In this document: positions 23,976 to 34,701 of the stretch, in pieces
How positions within the stretch are numbered: the stretch's first letter is position 1
Layout of the letters: each line of letters starts with the position of its first letter
The notes under the pieces: generated by a model
The model's input: only the letters and a program-made list of their open reading frames with translations
Database searches by the model: none
Told to the model about the DNA's origin: nothing
DNA from: Todiramphus chloris collaris
Lineage: Eukaryota; Chordata; Aves; Coraciiformes; Alcedinidae
Length of the DNA: 64,000 nucleotides
Reading direction: 5' to 3'
Assembly: GCA_025345505.1 (NCBI GenBank)
Contig: JANVCC010009942.1
Coordinates: 1,629,151 to 1,693,150 of the forward strand
Position numbers and translations under genes: made by a program

Positions 23976-24328
23976 GTCTGATTTCACTATCTATTTTAGC
24001 TCTAACCACAAGGTCTGATCTTTCAACACGCTGGATGTCTGGTTTCACCATCTATTTTAGCTCTAACTATGTATCTCTTGATAAGCACTAATTTTTGCAT
24101 CATAAGCAAATGTCCTAATATAAATAGTTTTCCGGTGGTTAAACAAAATAAAGTTTGATTATTGTTTATAAAATATAACATTATGGGGGCCATTTAGAGG
24201 TCAACCTTTGGCCTGGGCCTGTTATCTAGGCCTTAGCATATCAGAAGATCTCAGCCACAAGTATCTCTTAGTCCTAGCCACTTCTGTGTTGGAGTCCTAG
24301 GTGTCTGCTGTCTCCCTTTGTAGCTACT
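23976..24328. other. Unannotated interval
   Basis: Apart from the small duplication nothing is recognised; may be further decayed ERVL. Confidence 0.3.
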
Positions 24329-24751
24329 TTATGGCAACAATAAGAGAGGGCAAGTAAGTAAATAAGAAGTAAGCCTTCGCAGACAAGCCATGTCATCGAA
24401 TCCACATAGTCCAGTAAACCCAACTGTCTCTTTCCTCCAGCTGGCTGGAGGCAGGGCCCCTCTAATCCTGATCAGAACCACACAGTTCTTGTGAAAATGA
24501 CTTTGAAGTCCTCTCAAGAGGGTCAGGAGTAAGATCAGCCCTTCCATTCTGTCTGGGGAATTTTCCACTGGAAACTGAGGCAGCCTTTTTCTTGGAAGAA
24601 TCTTCTTTCATGATTGTTTTCCCTCACAACTCACGTACTCATGCAGCTGGGATCGAAGTAGGGTTTTCCATCCCACTTCCTCACTGTCCTCTTTCTGACC
24701 ACATGGGTAAAACCACATGGTACCATGTGGTGTGTGCCTTCCATATTCTCT
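24329..24751 (-). pseudogene. ERVL relic, gag-to-protease junction part
   Basis: The minus frame 24329-24568 reads LILLLTLLRGLQSHFHKN and WRKETVGFTGLCGFDDMA, which parallels the plus-strand ERVL at 47.06-47.22 kb (LTLMKGLL, WRKGFAGLCGFDGLA). Further up (24.6-24.75 kb) TMWFYPCGQKED corresponds to the segment before DMRKRDGEP in the 47-kb copy. It is the same relic as 26443-26668, separated by the family E LTR. Confidence 0.6.
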
Positions 24752-24854
24752 TGTAGGAGTTCATCTCCTAAAAAGACTAATGTCTCAAACCTTGTGTGGT
24801 GGTAAGATATATTCTGTCTGAAGCAGAGAATGAGAAAGACCTGCTCAGAGATGG

Positions 24855-25663
24855 TGTCCTGGTTTGAGTGAAAACAGAACTAATTCTGTTCAGTAATTTT
24901 ACTTTTCAGCTTAGTTCTTTTAATTAACTGCACTTTCTGAAGGTAGCAGCCTGTTCTCACAGACAGTGCCTGCTTCTAGCAGCGATAACACCTTATGTTT
25001 AGAGTTACTACCAAGGATCGGTATGCAGACCAAGGCCACTGCTGGGTATTGTGCACCACATTGGGGGGTGCAGAAAGTGGAAGGCTGCACCTTCAGGGAG
25101 GAGCGGACAGGACGGGTGACTCAAAACTAACCAACAAGGTATTCCATCCCATATACGCCATATTTGGTCTAGAGCTGAGGGACCCGAAGAGTCTCTGGGC
25201 TCTTCTCTCCCCTTTTGGACTGCTTTGCCAGCTTTTGCTTGTCTTGGCTCGGGTCCTCTTTCGGTTTCTTCCTCGGAGCATCCAAGGAGGACTCTGTCTA
25301 TTCTGCCTTCGATCTGGTCTGTGTGTTCCTGAACCCGGTACCAGAATCCAGCTCCTGAACACAGCTCCCGTCTGCTGCAGGGCCCAGTCTGAGACTCCCC
25401 CGGTACCTGCATAACATCAGTGCTGATGGTGATGTAATTACCATCAGGGGGGTAGGGTTCGATACTGGTTTTGTATATATTTGTATATATTCCATTTTTA
25501 TAATTATTATTTTCCCTTTTCATTAAAGCTGTTCTAGTTTCCTTTTCTAATCGTTAAGTCTCTCTCCGGTATTCCCTTTCTCTTCCCCTCTGGGGAGGGA
25601 GGGGGGTTAACAGAGAGCATCTGTTATAGGTTTAAGGGGCTGCCCTGACCCTAAACCATGACA
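24855..25663 (+). mobile_element. Solo LTR, family C, perfect TSD GATGG
   Basis: TGTCCTGGTTTGAG...aaaccatgaca, 809 bp, flanked by GATGG at 24850-24854 and 25664-25668. ATTAAA-type poly(A) signal at 25522-25527. It sits inside the family E LTR, so it is younger. This is the best-preserved family C copy. Confidence 0.9.
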
Positions 25664-26104
25664 GATGGGAAGGTGTGGAATGCAGCAACAGCCTTGTTCC
25701 CCTGCTCAAGCCAAGGCTTGCTCCTGGTAGATAGGGGAGTTAACTACCGAAATACATACATTTTGCATAGGCAGGACAGTGTCCCTTCGTGAGTTAGTTC
25801 CTTTGTTGCTCAGCTGTGACCACTGCAACTGTGCCAAGGAAGTTGCTTGAGTGCCTCACCAGAGGGTCACTCAGCACTAATTAAATACAGTGTCTCTGTG
25901 ATGCCTTACTCAATTGATGGAAAGGGTTAATGCTATCCTTCCGTTTCTTGTGCATGTGAGGAACAGTGGTTACCATGCTGCCTCTATCCTTACCTCTATA
26001 CTGTCTATGTAAATTAACACTGTCTCTCTATGCATCCTTTGTAAATTAGCACCTCCTTTCTGTGCTTGTCATGTAAATTGGGGATGCCACCCATATCCCA
26101 AGTG

Positions 26105-26110
26105 TATAAA
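26105..26110 (+). promoter_or_regulatory. TATA box of family E LTR
   Basis: Tataaa preceded by cccaagtg; a matching ttttataca/acccttt arrangement occurs at the equivalent place in both minus-strand family E copies. Confidence 0.5.
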
Positions 26111-26442
26111 GGGACAGAAGTATATTGATTGGTGTGCACACACCACCAAAGAACTCAAGATTTGGACCATTCCCTGAAGATGTCGCTGGATCCGAGGATG
26201 GTAGCTTTCTCTCTTCTCCTCATCCTCCACCTCCCTTTTTCTTTCTTCTACTCTTATGAACTTTTTTACTTTTTAGGCATTAGAGACCAAGACTTTCCTA
26301 GAATGCATCTTCTTGGTCCAAATAAAATTAACACATTGATTAGTCATTTGCTGTCATTTCACCTTAATTTACTCCAAGGGAATTTAAAATCTCACATGAC
26401 TCTCTGCACTATCCAGGGTTGCTCAGCGATTGGGTCATGGCA

Positions 26443-26668
26443 TCCTTTATTTGGACAGGGGAGCATCTACTTCTAATAGAGGAGACACAAGACCATACAA
26501 GTGAAGAGTAGGACATGTCTTCTTTGATTTGCTGGATCTCCCATGACAGTTCCTCCACAGCTAACACACAGGCCTGGAGGGAGGAAGAGAGACTTCCCTT
26601 GTATTTCTGGAGTTGGCCAGACAATTCATCCACCATTTGTCCCTGGCCATCTTTCCAAGGACATTATT
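26443..26668 (-). pseudogene. ERVL relic, gag part
   Basis: The minus frame reads MVDELSGQLQKYKGSLSSSL then QACVLAVEELSWEIQQIKED, which parallels the 46.68-46.80 kb segment (MDGLARQFQEYEDNLTSSLQ, CFLAVAKLPPQLSQQ) in the plus-strand ERVL. It is bounded by the family E LTR on one side and the 187-bp tandem array on the other; the words WKDGQGQMVDEL run directly up to the array. Confidence 0.65.
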
Positions 26669-27742
26669 GCGAGTGCGTTTTGCAGTGAAGGAGAAGCATG
26701 GAGAAGGAGAAGCACGGAGAAGGCAAGATTCAGCGAGACAATTCCGGGCTAGCACATTCTCTGAGGGAGCTAGGGCGAGACATTTCTCTTTTTTTTGACT
26801 GTGCCGCAAAATGGAGAATTGAGCACTTCTGCATGCAACATGTTGCATAGACAAAAGGAAAGGAGGTAGACGCGAGTGCATTTTGCAGTGAAGGAGAGGC
26901 ACGGAGAAGGCAAGATTCAGCGAGACAACTCCTGGCTAGGACCTTTCCTGAGCGAGCTAGGGCAAGACATTTCTCTCTTTTTTGACTGTGCTGCAAAATA
27001 GAGAATTGAGCACTTTTGCATGCAACATGTTGTCCAGCCGAAGGTAAAGGAGGTAGACGCGAGTGCGTTTTGCAGTGAAGGAGAGGCACGGAGAAGGCAA
27101 GATTCAGCAAGACAATTCTGGGATAGCACCTTTCCTGAGGGAGCTAGGGCGAGACATTTTCTCTTTTTTGACTGTGCCGCAAAATGTCGAATTGAGCACT
27201 TTTGCATGCAACATGTTGCATAGCCAAAAGGAAAGGAGGTAGACGCGAGTGCATTTTGCAGTGAAGGAGAAGCATGGAGAAGGCAAGATTCAGCAAGACA
27301 ATTCTGGGATAACACCTTTCCTGAGGGTGCTAGGGGGAGATGCTTGTCACTTCTTTGACTGTGCCGCAAAATGCTGCATTGAGCACTTTTGCATGCAACA
27401 TGTAGTCCAGCCGAAGGGAAAGGAGGTAGACGCGACTGCATTTTGCAGTGAAGGAGAGGCACGGAGAAGGCAAGATTCAGCAAGACAATTCCGGGATAGC
27501 ACCTTTCCTAAGAGCACTAGGGGGAGACGCTTGTCTCTTTTTTGACTGTGCCGCAAAATGCCGCATTGAGCACTTTTGCATGCAACATGTTGTCCAGCCG
27601 AAGGGAAAGGAGGTAGACGCGAGTGCATTTTCTGTGAAGGAGAGGCATGGAGAAGGCAAGATTCAGGGAGACAATTCCTGGCTGGCACCTTTCCTGAGGG
27701 ACCTAGGGCAACACATTTCTCTCTGTTTTGACTGTGCCCCAA
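26669..27742 (-). repeat. Tandem array, ~187-bp monomer, six units, inside ERVL gag
   Basis: The anchor gcga(g/c)tgc(g/a)ttttgcagtg starts at 26669, 26872, 27059, 27245, 27432 and 27619 (the last unit has a short gap in it), giving intervals of 203, 187, 186, 187 and 187 bp; the first is longer because of a local duplication of gagaagcatgg. Monomers are far more alike than those of the 197-bp array. Each contains a TGCATGCA palindrome, a ttttttgactgtgccgcaaaatg block and, on the minus strand, aggaaaggtgctagcc. Because 187 is not a multiple of three and stops are rare, overlapping long open frames appear on both strands; I do not regard them as genes. Confidence 0.9.
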
Positions 27743-28330
27743 ATTTCGACTATTCTGTCAGGTACTGAATACCTCTCTCCATGGTGGTCCACTTGCCTAG
27801 GTGACATTAACAGGTATCCTCGAAGGGTACCTTTCCTTTATGCTTGACAGGAGTCACTGCTGAAGGCTAAGGGATTGTGTGTGTTTTCCAATTGCCTAAT
27901 CATTTCACCCTACACTGGACAGGGATCCTAGCTGCTTGGCCTCCTTCCCCTCTAATTTCAAGATACCAGCTCCATTATCCCAGCATTGGATCAGAGATGT
28001 GATAAACTGCTTGCCTGGCAGGCAGCGGAAAAGCTTTTGCATATCTCACAGTTCACTCAGGGACAGAGATCAGGTGATCACCTTTGTCTCTTTCTCCTGC
28101 TCTCATGATGACCCTGGTTCATCTTCATCTCTCATTACATGAACAGATTTATTCTGTGTATTTCTTTTCATGGATAGGGGAAACTGACACAGGCACAGGC
28201 TGATTCTCTGGTTCAGCGGCAGCAACCTGCTGGTCTGGTTTTAGGTCTTCTCTTCCCCTTGAAGGGCACTAAGTAGAGCTGAAAAGGCATGGCCCCACAC
28301 ATTGCAATGATTCGTGTCTCTTGGGAATTG
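27743..28330 (-). pseudogene. ERVL relic, gag capsid-region part
   Basis: On the minus strand, fragments in several frames parallel the 46.2-46.5 kb gag segment of the plus-strand ERVL: a CWDxGA-like block, an E-x-KEA(K/Q)QLGS block, then ERYSVPD matching the ...TTIQYLR block. Many stops. With 26443-26668 and 24329-24751 it makes one relic in the same order as the 46-kb copy, interrupted by the tandem array and the family E LTR. Confidence 0.55.
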
Positions 28331-28389
28331 CCAGCTTGACAACAGACCTTTTATAAATACTGTACTAGTTTATTGGGATTCTGCACTTG

Positions 28390-28640
28390 TTTTTGCAATA
28401 ATTCCTGCAAAAATTCTGAAATGCTATCTGCATCTGCAATGGCATCTGTATATGCAACAGTGTCTGACCTGGCATCTGAATTTTCATTGGTGTCTAAAAT
28501 GGTATTTGCATCTGCTATGGTGTCTGAACCTTCAGTGGTATCTGTATTGGTGATGTTATCAGCAATGGTATCTGCATCTGCAATGGTATCTGCACTGGAG
28601 TGCTGCAGATGACAGTGCAGTTGCACACATAGCACTCCAG
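28390..28640 (-). repeat. Minisatellite, 18-bp unit
   Basis: Degenerate tandem units of the type gcatctgcaatggtatct. Read on the minus strand they encode a series of DTIADA-like hexapeptides. The same unit type recurs at 29.76-29.90 kb and 32.10-32.22 kb in plus orientation. The open frames are a result of the 18-bp (6-codon) period. Confidence 0.7.
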
Positions 28641-28815
28641 ATGCAGATACCTGTGGTGACTGAAAACACGGACCCCAGTCTCGTCTGAGACAGAATCAGA
28701 GTCAGAATCAGAATCACTTTATTGTGCTAACGAGCTTACCTAAATACTAACACAGAGAGCATCAGAGCCAATCAGCCTTAGGTTCATGATTTAAATTATT
28801 ATCAACATTCCTACC
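28641..28815. other. Short interval
   Basis: Contains a tandem agaatcag run at 28690-28720 and nothing else recognised. Confidence 0.3.
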
Positions 28816-29631
28816 TGTCTTGGTTTGAAAGACAGGTGTCTGCTAAGGAAGACAGGAGCCCCCCTTGGAATGGAAATGCAACCCCCTCCCCTCCAAATGG
28901 TTGTAATTTTGAAATTAAGGGGCTTTCAAGCAAAGATATGAGGAATAGGAATAACAGTTCTTTACTAAATATCTATATAACAAGACAAACAAACAACAAT
29001 AACTACGGCAGTAACAGCAAACAGTGCCAGGAACCCAGTCCCAACCTCTTGGGCGGCTCCCGGGGAGCAGGAAGGGTGCGATGGTCTCCCCGCCGCTCCG
29101 GAGCCAGCTCAGGCCTCACATGGCAATGGCCGATGAAAAGCCTGCGTCACGAACCCCCTGGGCAGCCGATCCTGGTGTCCAGCAGGATCCTCGGGAGACA
29201 GCAGGGGTAGAAGGAAAAGCAGGAAACGCAGCAGGGACGACCTCTCTCCAAGCTGATCTCGGTGTTCCACTGGATCCTTGGTAGGCAGCAGGGAGAGCAG
29301 GAGACACAGTGGGGATGAGTTCTCTGCACCACGAGGGCAGCTTCTCCTCCTCGAATGCAGGGAGCAAAACAAGCACCCTAGGGGCTCCACCCAACCCCCT
29401 TTATTCAGCTGGCTGGACCCCTCCCCCTGTGGGCAGGTCCTTTTGTCTGTCTTAAGTACAGCAATTTACCTCCCTGACAAACAAGTATGGAAAAATTCTT
29501 TAAGAGAAGAAGGAAAACAGAATAACTCCCCCAAACCCCAATACTACCTAGCCAGGCAGGTACACATCTCCTGCTCATCCAGGATGTTTTGCAGTCATGG
29601 GCTTCTGCTTTCTTTCCCATGACCTTTGTCA
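28816..29631 (-). mobile_element. LTR, family D
   Basis: On the plus strand it runs TGTCTTGGTTTGAAAGACAGG to ...gacctttgtca. I recognise the first 180 bp (gtctgctaaggaag, ttgaaattaaggggctttcaa, aacagttctttac) as the 3' part of a widespread avian LTR in minus orientation. No matching TSD was found, so the right limit is tentative. The middle is GC-rich, giving several spurious open frames. Confidence 0.6.
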
Positions 29632-29759
29632 GGCCTGATATACTTCAAAGCTAACAGTCTATTGTGCAAATAGAACAAGTGAGTAGCAAGGGGGTCCATG
29701 GAACATGCTCGTTCTGCATGACATATGATACGAGCTGCACTGATTGGATTGCCTTCCAC

Positions 29760-29895
29760 AGATACCCATGCAGATGCCACTGTATATTCAAATACAATTG
29801 CAGATGTGGAGGGCATTGCCGGTTCTGATCCCATTGCAGATATCAATAGCATTACACAAGCCACTGTGGATTCTGACATCATTACAGATAAACAC
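29760..29895 (+). repeat. Minisatellite remnant, 18-bp-type unit
   Basis: Units such as gcagatgccactgt and attgcagatatcaatagc; the plus frame reads DADATVYSNTIADVEGIAGS, the same peptide-like theme as at 28.4 kb. Confidence 0.5.
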
Positions 29896-31311
29896 AGGAC
29901 ACACCAGAGCATTATCCCCTCCAGCTCAGCACTGCTCAGAACATACATAGTGTGGTACCATGCCACATACAGGGGTTTCTCCCTCCACACCCACATATTG
30001 TGTCCCCCTACCCAGTACAGGGCAGACGTCCACCAGCTGGAGCCAGCTGGGGGGGGAGAACATGGGAGCACTCACCACTGGGTGAGAGACAAAGGTCATG
30101 GGGTAGCTCAGCCTGGGCAGGAGAAGGCTTTAGGGATCATTGCAGCCCTTCAAGGAACTTCAGCTACCCTCTTTGTCATGGTAGGTGGCAGGAGGAGGAG
30201 ACACCACGGACCACAATGGAGAGGAGACAGCTGACAATGTCCTTCCAGCAGTTTCATCTGAAGTGACCTCACAAGCACTGCCCAGCCACATGCTTGTTAT
30301 TGGCCTATTAGGGTCTCAGGAAGACATGACCTGAAAGCAATGCCCAGCCGCAAGCCTGCCGCTGGCCCATCACCTGCACAGTCAGAGGTGGCTTCACAAT
30401 GAATATTCAAGCCATGTGCCAGCTCCTACCTTATACCCATCAGCATCTCTGTCAGAAGAAATCTCACCATCCCCTGCCCTAGCCATTGCTGCCGGTCCCT
30501 TGCCTGCGCCACAGCCTACCTCTCCTCTGTCCCCTACCCCCAAGCTTACAGCTCTCTGTGCTGTCTCTGGCAGGTATTGAGGTGCTCAGTGCCACCTGCT
30601 GTCCCTGACCCATCAGCTTCCTCCCACACAAATGACTTCACCATATCCCAGCAATGTCATCTTCCACACCACCCTCTTGCCTGCCTCTGTCCTCCCCTCT
30701 CCTGCCCTCCTCCAGCTTCCCTGTGGGAACAAGCAGCTTAGAGATGGGCACAGCTTTGATAAAGAAACCTGCTGGTGATTTGCCGTTTGAGTTTTGCACG
30801 TGAAGGAGGCACTGTCATCTCTGTGAGGAAGAAAATACGCTGCTGATCACTGCCAACATTTTCACTCACAGCCACACTACATTTGTTAGAAATGGACAAA
30901 AGAAGTCCATTCATTGCCCCTGACACTCAAAGAGCTTAAACATGGACACAACCAGAGTTTTCCCTATCCTCTTGCAGAAGGGAATAAAGGGCCAGAAACA
31001 TCTGAAGCAGAGACAGTGCCTTCATCTCTAAACCTCACTGGAGAACACTTTGCAATAGCTTTTTGCAGAGGCAGCATTTGCTCATCCAGGCAACATATAA
31101 AACAGTAAAAGCAGGGGCAAGCCATTGGTATTGGTCAGCATGCTCCCACTGCCTTGTGTCTATGAAACAGAGCAGACAGAGCATATGGTTGTATCTGAGT
31201 GTAAAGATGAAAAGTAAAAAGAAACAAAAGTCTTGAGGAATCTAAAGTTATAGTTAAAATGACACCACCTGTCTTAATCCACAAAGACCCTGACAGTTTT
31301 TCCTTTGATTC
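29896..31311. other. GC- and pyrimidine-rich interval, no gene recognised
   Basis: 30.3-30.72 kb is rich in ccc/cct runs. Open frames here lack splice signals or family features. Confidence 0.35.
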
Positions 31312-31992
31312 TGTCATGACCCATTTGTCGATGTACCCTGGGTATCCCAGAGAGCCATGAGAGATTAAAAATTCCCTTTGAACAAATGAAGGTGAAATGT
31401 TAATTTTATTTGAACCAGGAAATGTTATATGTACTCTATAAACCCCTTGGTTTCTAATGCCTTAAATGTGAAATAGTTCATAAGTGTAGAAGAAAAGAAA
31501 GTGGAGGTAGAGGGGAGAGGGAAGAGAGAGAGAGAAAGGTGTCACCACTCTTGGATCCAGCAATGTCTTGCAGGACCAGTCCAGATCTTCAGGTCTTCAG
31601 GTCTTCAGTACTGGGTGCACACTGATCGATATACTACTGTCCTTTTATACACTTGGGGTATGGGTGGCATCCCCCACTTTACACAGGAAGCATAGAGAGG
31701 TGGTAACCACCATTCCTGCTGTGCTCGAGAGGGGGAATGGTGGCATTAATCCTTTCCACCAATTGAATTGCGGTCATGGAGACCCCGTTTTTAATTACCT
31801 CTGGATGACCCTCTGGTAAGAAATTAACTTGGGAAGGGATACCACCAAGCCTATGTAGATCTGGAACATGCTGCATTCCACAACTTCCCATCTCTGAGAA
31901 AGCCTTCCTCATTCTCTGCTCCAGTCACATTGTATCATACCACTACACAAGGTTTGAGACATTAGTCTTTTTGGAGGAGTTGTGCTCCTACA
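31312..31992 (-). mobile_element. Solo LTR, family E
   Basis: Plus-strand termini TGTCATGACCC...tgctcctaca, 681 bp, flanks gattc and gattt (5-bp TSD, one mismatch). Contains ttttatacacttgggg (complement of the TATA region), a gagaggg purine tract, and the complement of the AATAAA region at the left end. Matches 24752-26442 in opposite orientation. Confidence 0.8.
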
Positions 31993-32095
31993 GATTTGAC
32001 AAGATAGAATAATTAAAAAAAAAAAAAAGTATTAAAAATAAAAAGCAAATCATATTATGCAAAACAGCTTCTCTTCCAAAACTTTGTAATTGGGA
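31993..32095. other. Short interval with A-run
   Basis: An A-rich run at 32014-32028; nothing else. Confidence 0.3.
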
Positions 32096-32215
32096 GACAG
32101 ATGCAGATGCAGCTACTGTTGTAGATACTGTTTCGGACATCATTTCAGAGGCAGATAATATTACAGATTAAGACATCATGGCAAAGGCAAATGCCACTGC
32201 AGATGAAGATACTAT
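32096..32215 (+). repeat. Minisatellite remnant, 18-bp-type unit
   Basis: Series of gcagatgcagctactgtt, gcagataatattacag and gcagatgaagatactatt units, the third locus of this family. Confidence 0.5.
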
Positions 32216-32373
32216 TGGAGGTAGTGTTGCCCATTCTGTTATGCCGAACTTTTTATATGCCACTTTTTTTTTGCCTTGCACCCAGGTTCTGGCCTCCCCA
32301 AAATCTTCTTCTCCTCTACCTCCTTCTGCCATCAACCACAGAAGAGACTGTCGCAATAGCTTAATTTGACTGG

Positions 32374-32765
32374 AGAGGAGAAGGAGACAACAGGAGGACG
32401 AGCAGGACAGTGCAACAAGAGGACACAAAAAATGGCAACAGGATGAGGAGGAAGAGGCAACAGGAGAATGAAGCAACAGGAAGTAAAAGGAGGAAAAAGG
32501 AGGCAGCGGGAGGAGGCAAAGGTTGAAGAGGGCAATAAGGAGTAGGAAACAGGAGGCAATAAGAGGAAGAGACTAGAAGACAACATGAGGAAGAAAAGGA
32601 GGGAACAAGAGATAATAGAAGGATGATACAAGAGGAGGCAAGAGAAGCAGAAGTCATGAAGAGGCAACAGGAAGAGAAATGAACAAGTGCTAACAGGAAG
32701 TGGCATCAAGAGACAACTGGAGGCAGAAGAAGAGTAGGAGAAAAGGACAAAGCAGGGGGAAGAGA
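32374..32765 (+). repeat. Purine-rich degenerate tandem tract
   Basis: About 390 bp of almost uninterrupted purine with repeated caacaggagg and gaggaggcaa words. The minus strand gives a 196-codon open frame of S/L/C/F low complexity, which I treat as an artefact. Confidence 0.75.
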
Positions 32766-33655
32766 TCTGTATTTCTGGAGTCACAGGGGGATCCCAACAG
32801 CTGACTGTACTGGAGACTGACGTGAGTCTAACTGAGAAAGTGTAGCACAGACACTCTATTGTGACTGGCCTAGAGACCCCTTGAATCCTTGGCATAGACT
32901 GTATTAGGAGAGGATATTTCAAGGATCCAAAAAGATACTGTTTGGCCTTTGGTATGGCTGCCTTGGAGGAAACTCAACAGTTTTTCAACTGGTCCGGGCT
33001 CTCAGAGGACCCTTCTGTTGTAGGAGTGAGGAAGGTTGAAGAGCAGCAAGTACCAATTGCTACCACAATGGTGCACTGATGACAATATTGTACCGATAGA
33101 GATTCCCTGATTTCTGCCCAGAAACTGATCCATCAACTAAAGAGCCAAGGCGTGATCAGCAAAACTCACTCATCCTTCAACAGCCCCATGTGTCCAGTGT
33201 GAAAATGTAAAAGAGAATGGAGATGAACAGGGGACTACCATGGCATGAATGAAGTCATGCAGCTTCTGAGTGGTGTTGTGCTGGATTTTCTAGAGCTTCA
33301 ATATGAATTCAAGCCAAAGCCAGTCAAGTGTTATGCAATGAATGATATTGCAAATATATTTTTCTCCATTCCTATAGCACCAGCATTCAGGACGGAGTTC
33401 TTTTTTCACTTGGAGTGTCTAGTACACGTGGAATTGACTGCCCCAGGGATGTTATCACAGCCCCATCATTTGTCATGGACTTATCCATACTGCTCTGGAG
33501 AAAGGCGGAGCTCCAGAACACCTGCAAGTCATTGATGACAGCACCATATGGGGCAATAAAACAGAAGAAGTTTTTGAGAAAGAGAAGAAAATAACTGAAA
33601 TCCTGAAGGCCAGTTTTGAGATAAACCGAAGTAAGGTTGAGGGACATGGCTGGAA
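32766..33655 (+). pseudogene. ERVL pol relic I: protease end and RT N-part
   Basis: The region reads, in broken frames, the linker after protease (SVFLESQGDPNS-like), DYIRRGYFKDPKRYCLAFG-like text, EDPSVVGVRKVEEQQVPIA and then RT: 33245-33535 carries NEVMQLLSGVVLDFLELQYE, MNDIANIFFSIPIAPAFRTE. At about 33.53 kb the catalytic block reads VIDDSTIW. It ends near VFEKEKKITEILKASFEINR where a CR1 is inserted. Stops and frameshifts make it non-functional. Same family and order as the copy at 47.2 kb. Confidence 0.8.
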
Positions 33656-33659
33656 GATA

Positions 33660-34701
33660 ATGCTCAGGTGGTCATGAATAGTGGCAGAGTCTAGTTAGAG
33701 ACACGTAACACATGGTGTTCCACAGGGGTCAATAATGAGTCCAGTCCTATTCAATAAACTACTCATCAATGACCTGCACGAAGGGATAGAGTGTAGCCTC
33801 AGCAGGTTTACTGATGACACAAAACTGGGAGGACTGGCAGATACACCAGAAGGCTGTGATGCCATTCAGCAAGACCTGGACAGGCTGGAGGGTTGAGCTG
33901 AGAGAAACCTTATGAAATTCAATAAGGGCAAGTGTAGGGTCCTGAACATAGGAAGGAATAACCACATGTATCAGTACAGGTTAGGGGCCAACCTGCTGGA
34001 AAACAGCTCTATTGAAAAAGACCTGGAAGTCCTGGTGGACAACAGGATGACCATGAGACAGCAATGTGCCTTTGTGGCCACAAAGGCCAATGGCATCCTG
34101 GGGTGCATCAAGAATAATGTGTCAAACAAGTTGAGTGAGGTTCTTCACCCTGTCTAGTCTGCTCTGGTTAAGGACTCACCTGGACTACTGTGTCCAGTTC
34201 TGGGCTTCCTCGTTCAAGGACACAGAACTGCTGAAGAGGGTACAGCAAAGGGCTATGAAAAAGATCAGGGAACTGGAACATCTTTCTTATGAATAAAGGC
34301 TGAGGGACTTGGGTCTGTTTAGTCTGGAGAAGAGAAGACTGGGGTGGGATCTTATCAAAGCTTATGTGTACTTAAAGGGTGGGTGTCAGGGAGATGGGAC
34401 CAGTCTTTTTTTCAGTGTTGCCCAGTGACAGGACAAGAGGTAATTGACACAAACTTGAACAAAGGAAGTTCCATCTAAACGTGGGGAAGAATGTCTTTGA
34501 GGGTGACGGAGCACTGAAACAGGCTGCCCAGGTTGGTGGTGTGATCTCCTTCTCTGGAGGCATTCAAAACCTGCCAGGACACAATCCAGTGCAACCTTTT
34601 CTAGGTGAACCTGCCTTGGCAGCAGAGTTGATCTCCAGATGGTCATTATCTCCAGAGGTCCCTTCCAGTCCCTATAATTTTGTGATTCTGTGATTCTGTG
34701 A
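33660..34701 (+). mobile_element. CR1 LINE 3' fragment inserted in ERVL pol
   Basis: Begins at the RT region before the YADD block ([24 protein letters not shown], then [18 protein letters not shown] text with several breaks) and ends in tandem attctgtg at 34701. The frame 33912-34157 reads MKFNKGKCRVLNIGRNNH, LEVLVDNRMTMRQQCAFVAT and KANGILGCIKNN. 3' UTR follows from about 34.45 kb. ERVL sequence resumes immediately after (EIQCLIKWQDRHFQIPMNV). Confidence 0.9.

Larger units (their letters stand above)
24752..26442 (+). mobile_element. LTR, family E, split by family C
   Basis: Starts TGTAGGAGTTCATCTCCT, ends gggtcatggca. TATA box tataaa at 26105-26110; AATAAA at 26321-26326. It matches the complement of 31312-31992 across the start (aaaaagactaatgtctcaaacc) and end (caaataaaattaac, cagggaattt). 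It interrupts the minus-strand ERVL relic. Without the family C insertion it is about 877 bp. Flanks tctct and tcctt are a poor TSD match. Confidence 0.75.

Noticed and set aside
26561..27742. Overlapping open frames up to 188 codons within the 187-bp array on both strands
   Set aside because: They arise because the monomer lacks stops and its length is not a multiple of three; no start context, no family resemblance, both strands equally open.
29109..29394. Three overlapping open frames on the minus strand
   Set aside because: GC-rich interior of the family D LTR; frames have no family features.
32332..32922. 196-codon minus-strand frame rich in S, L, C and F
   Set aside because: Complement of a purine-rich tract; low-complexity artefact.
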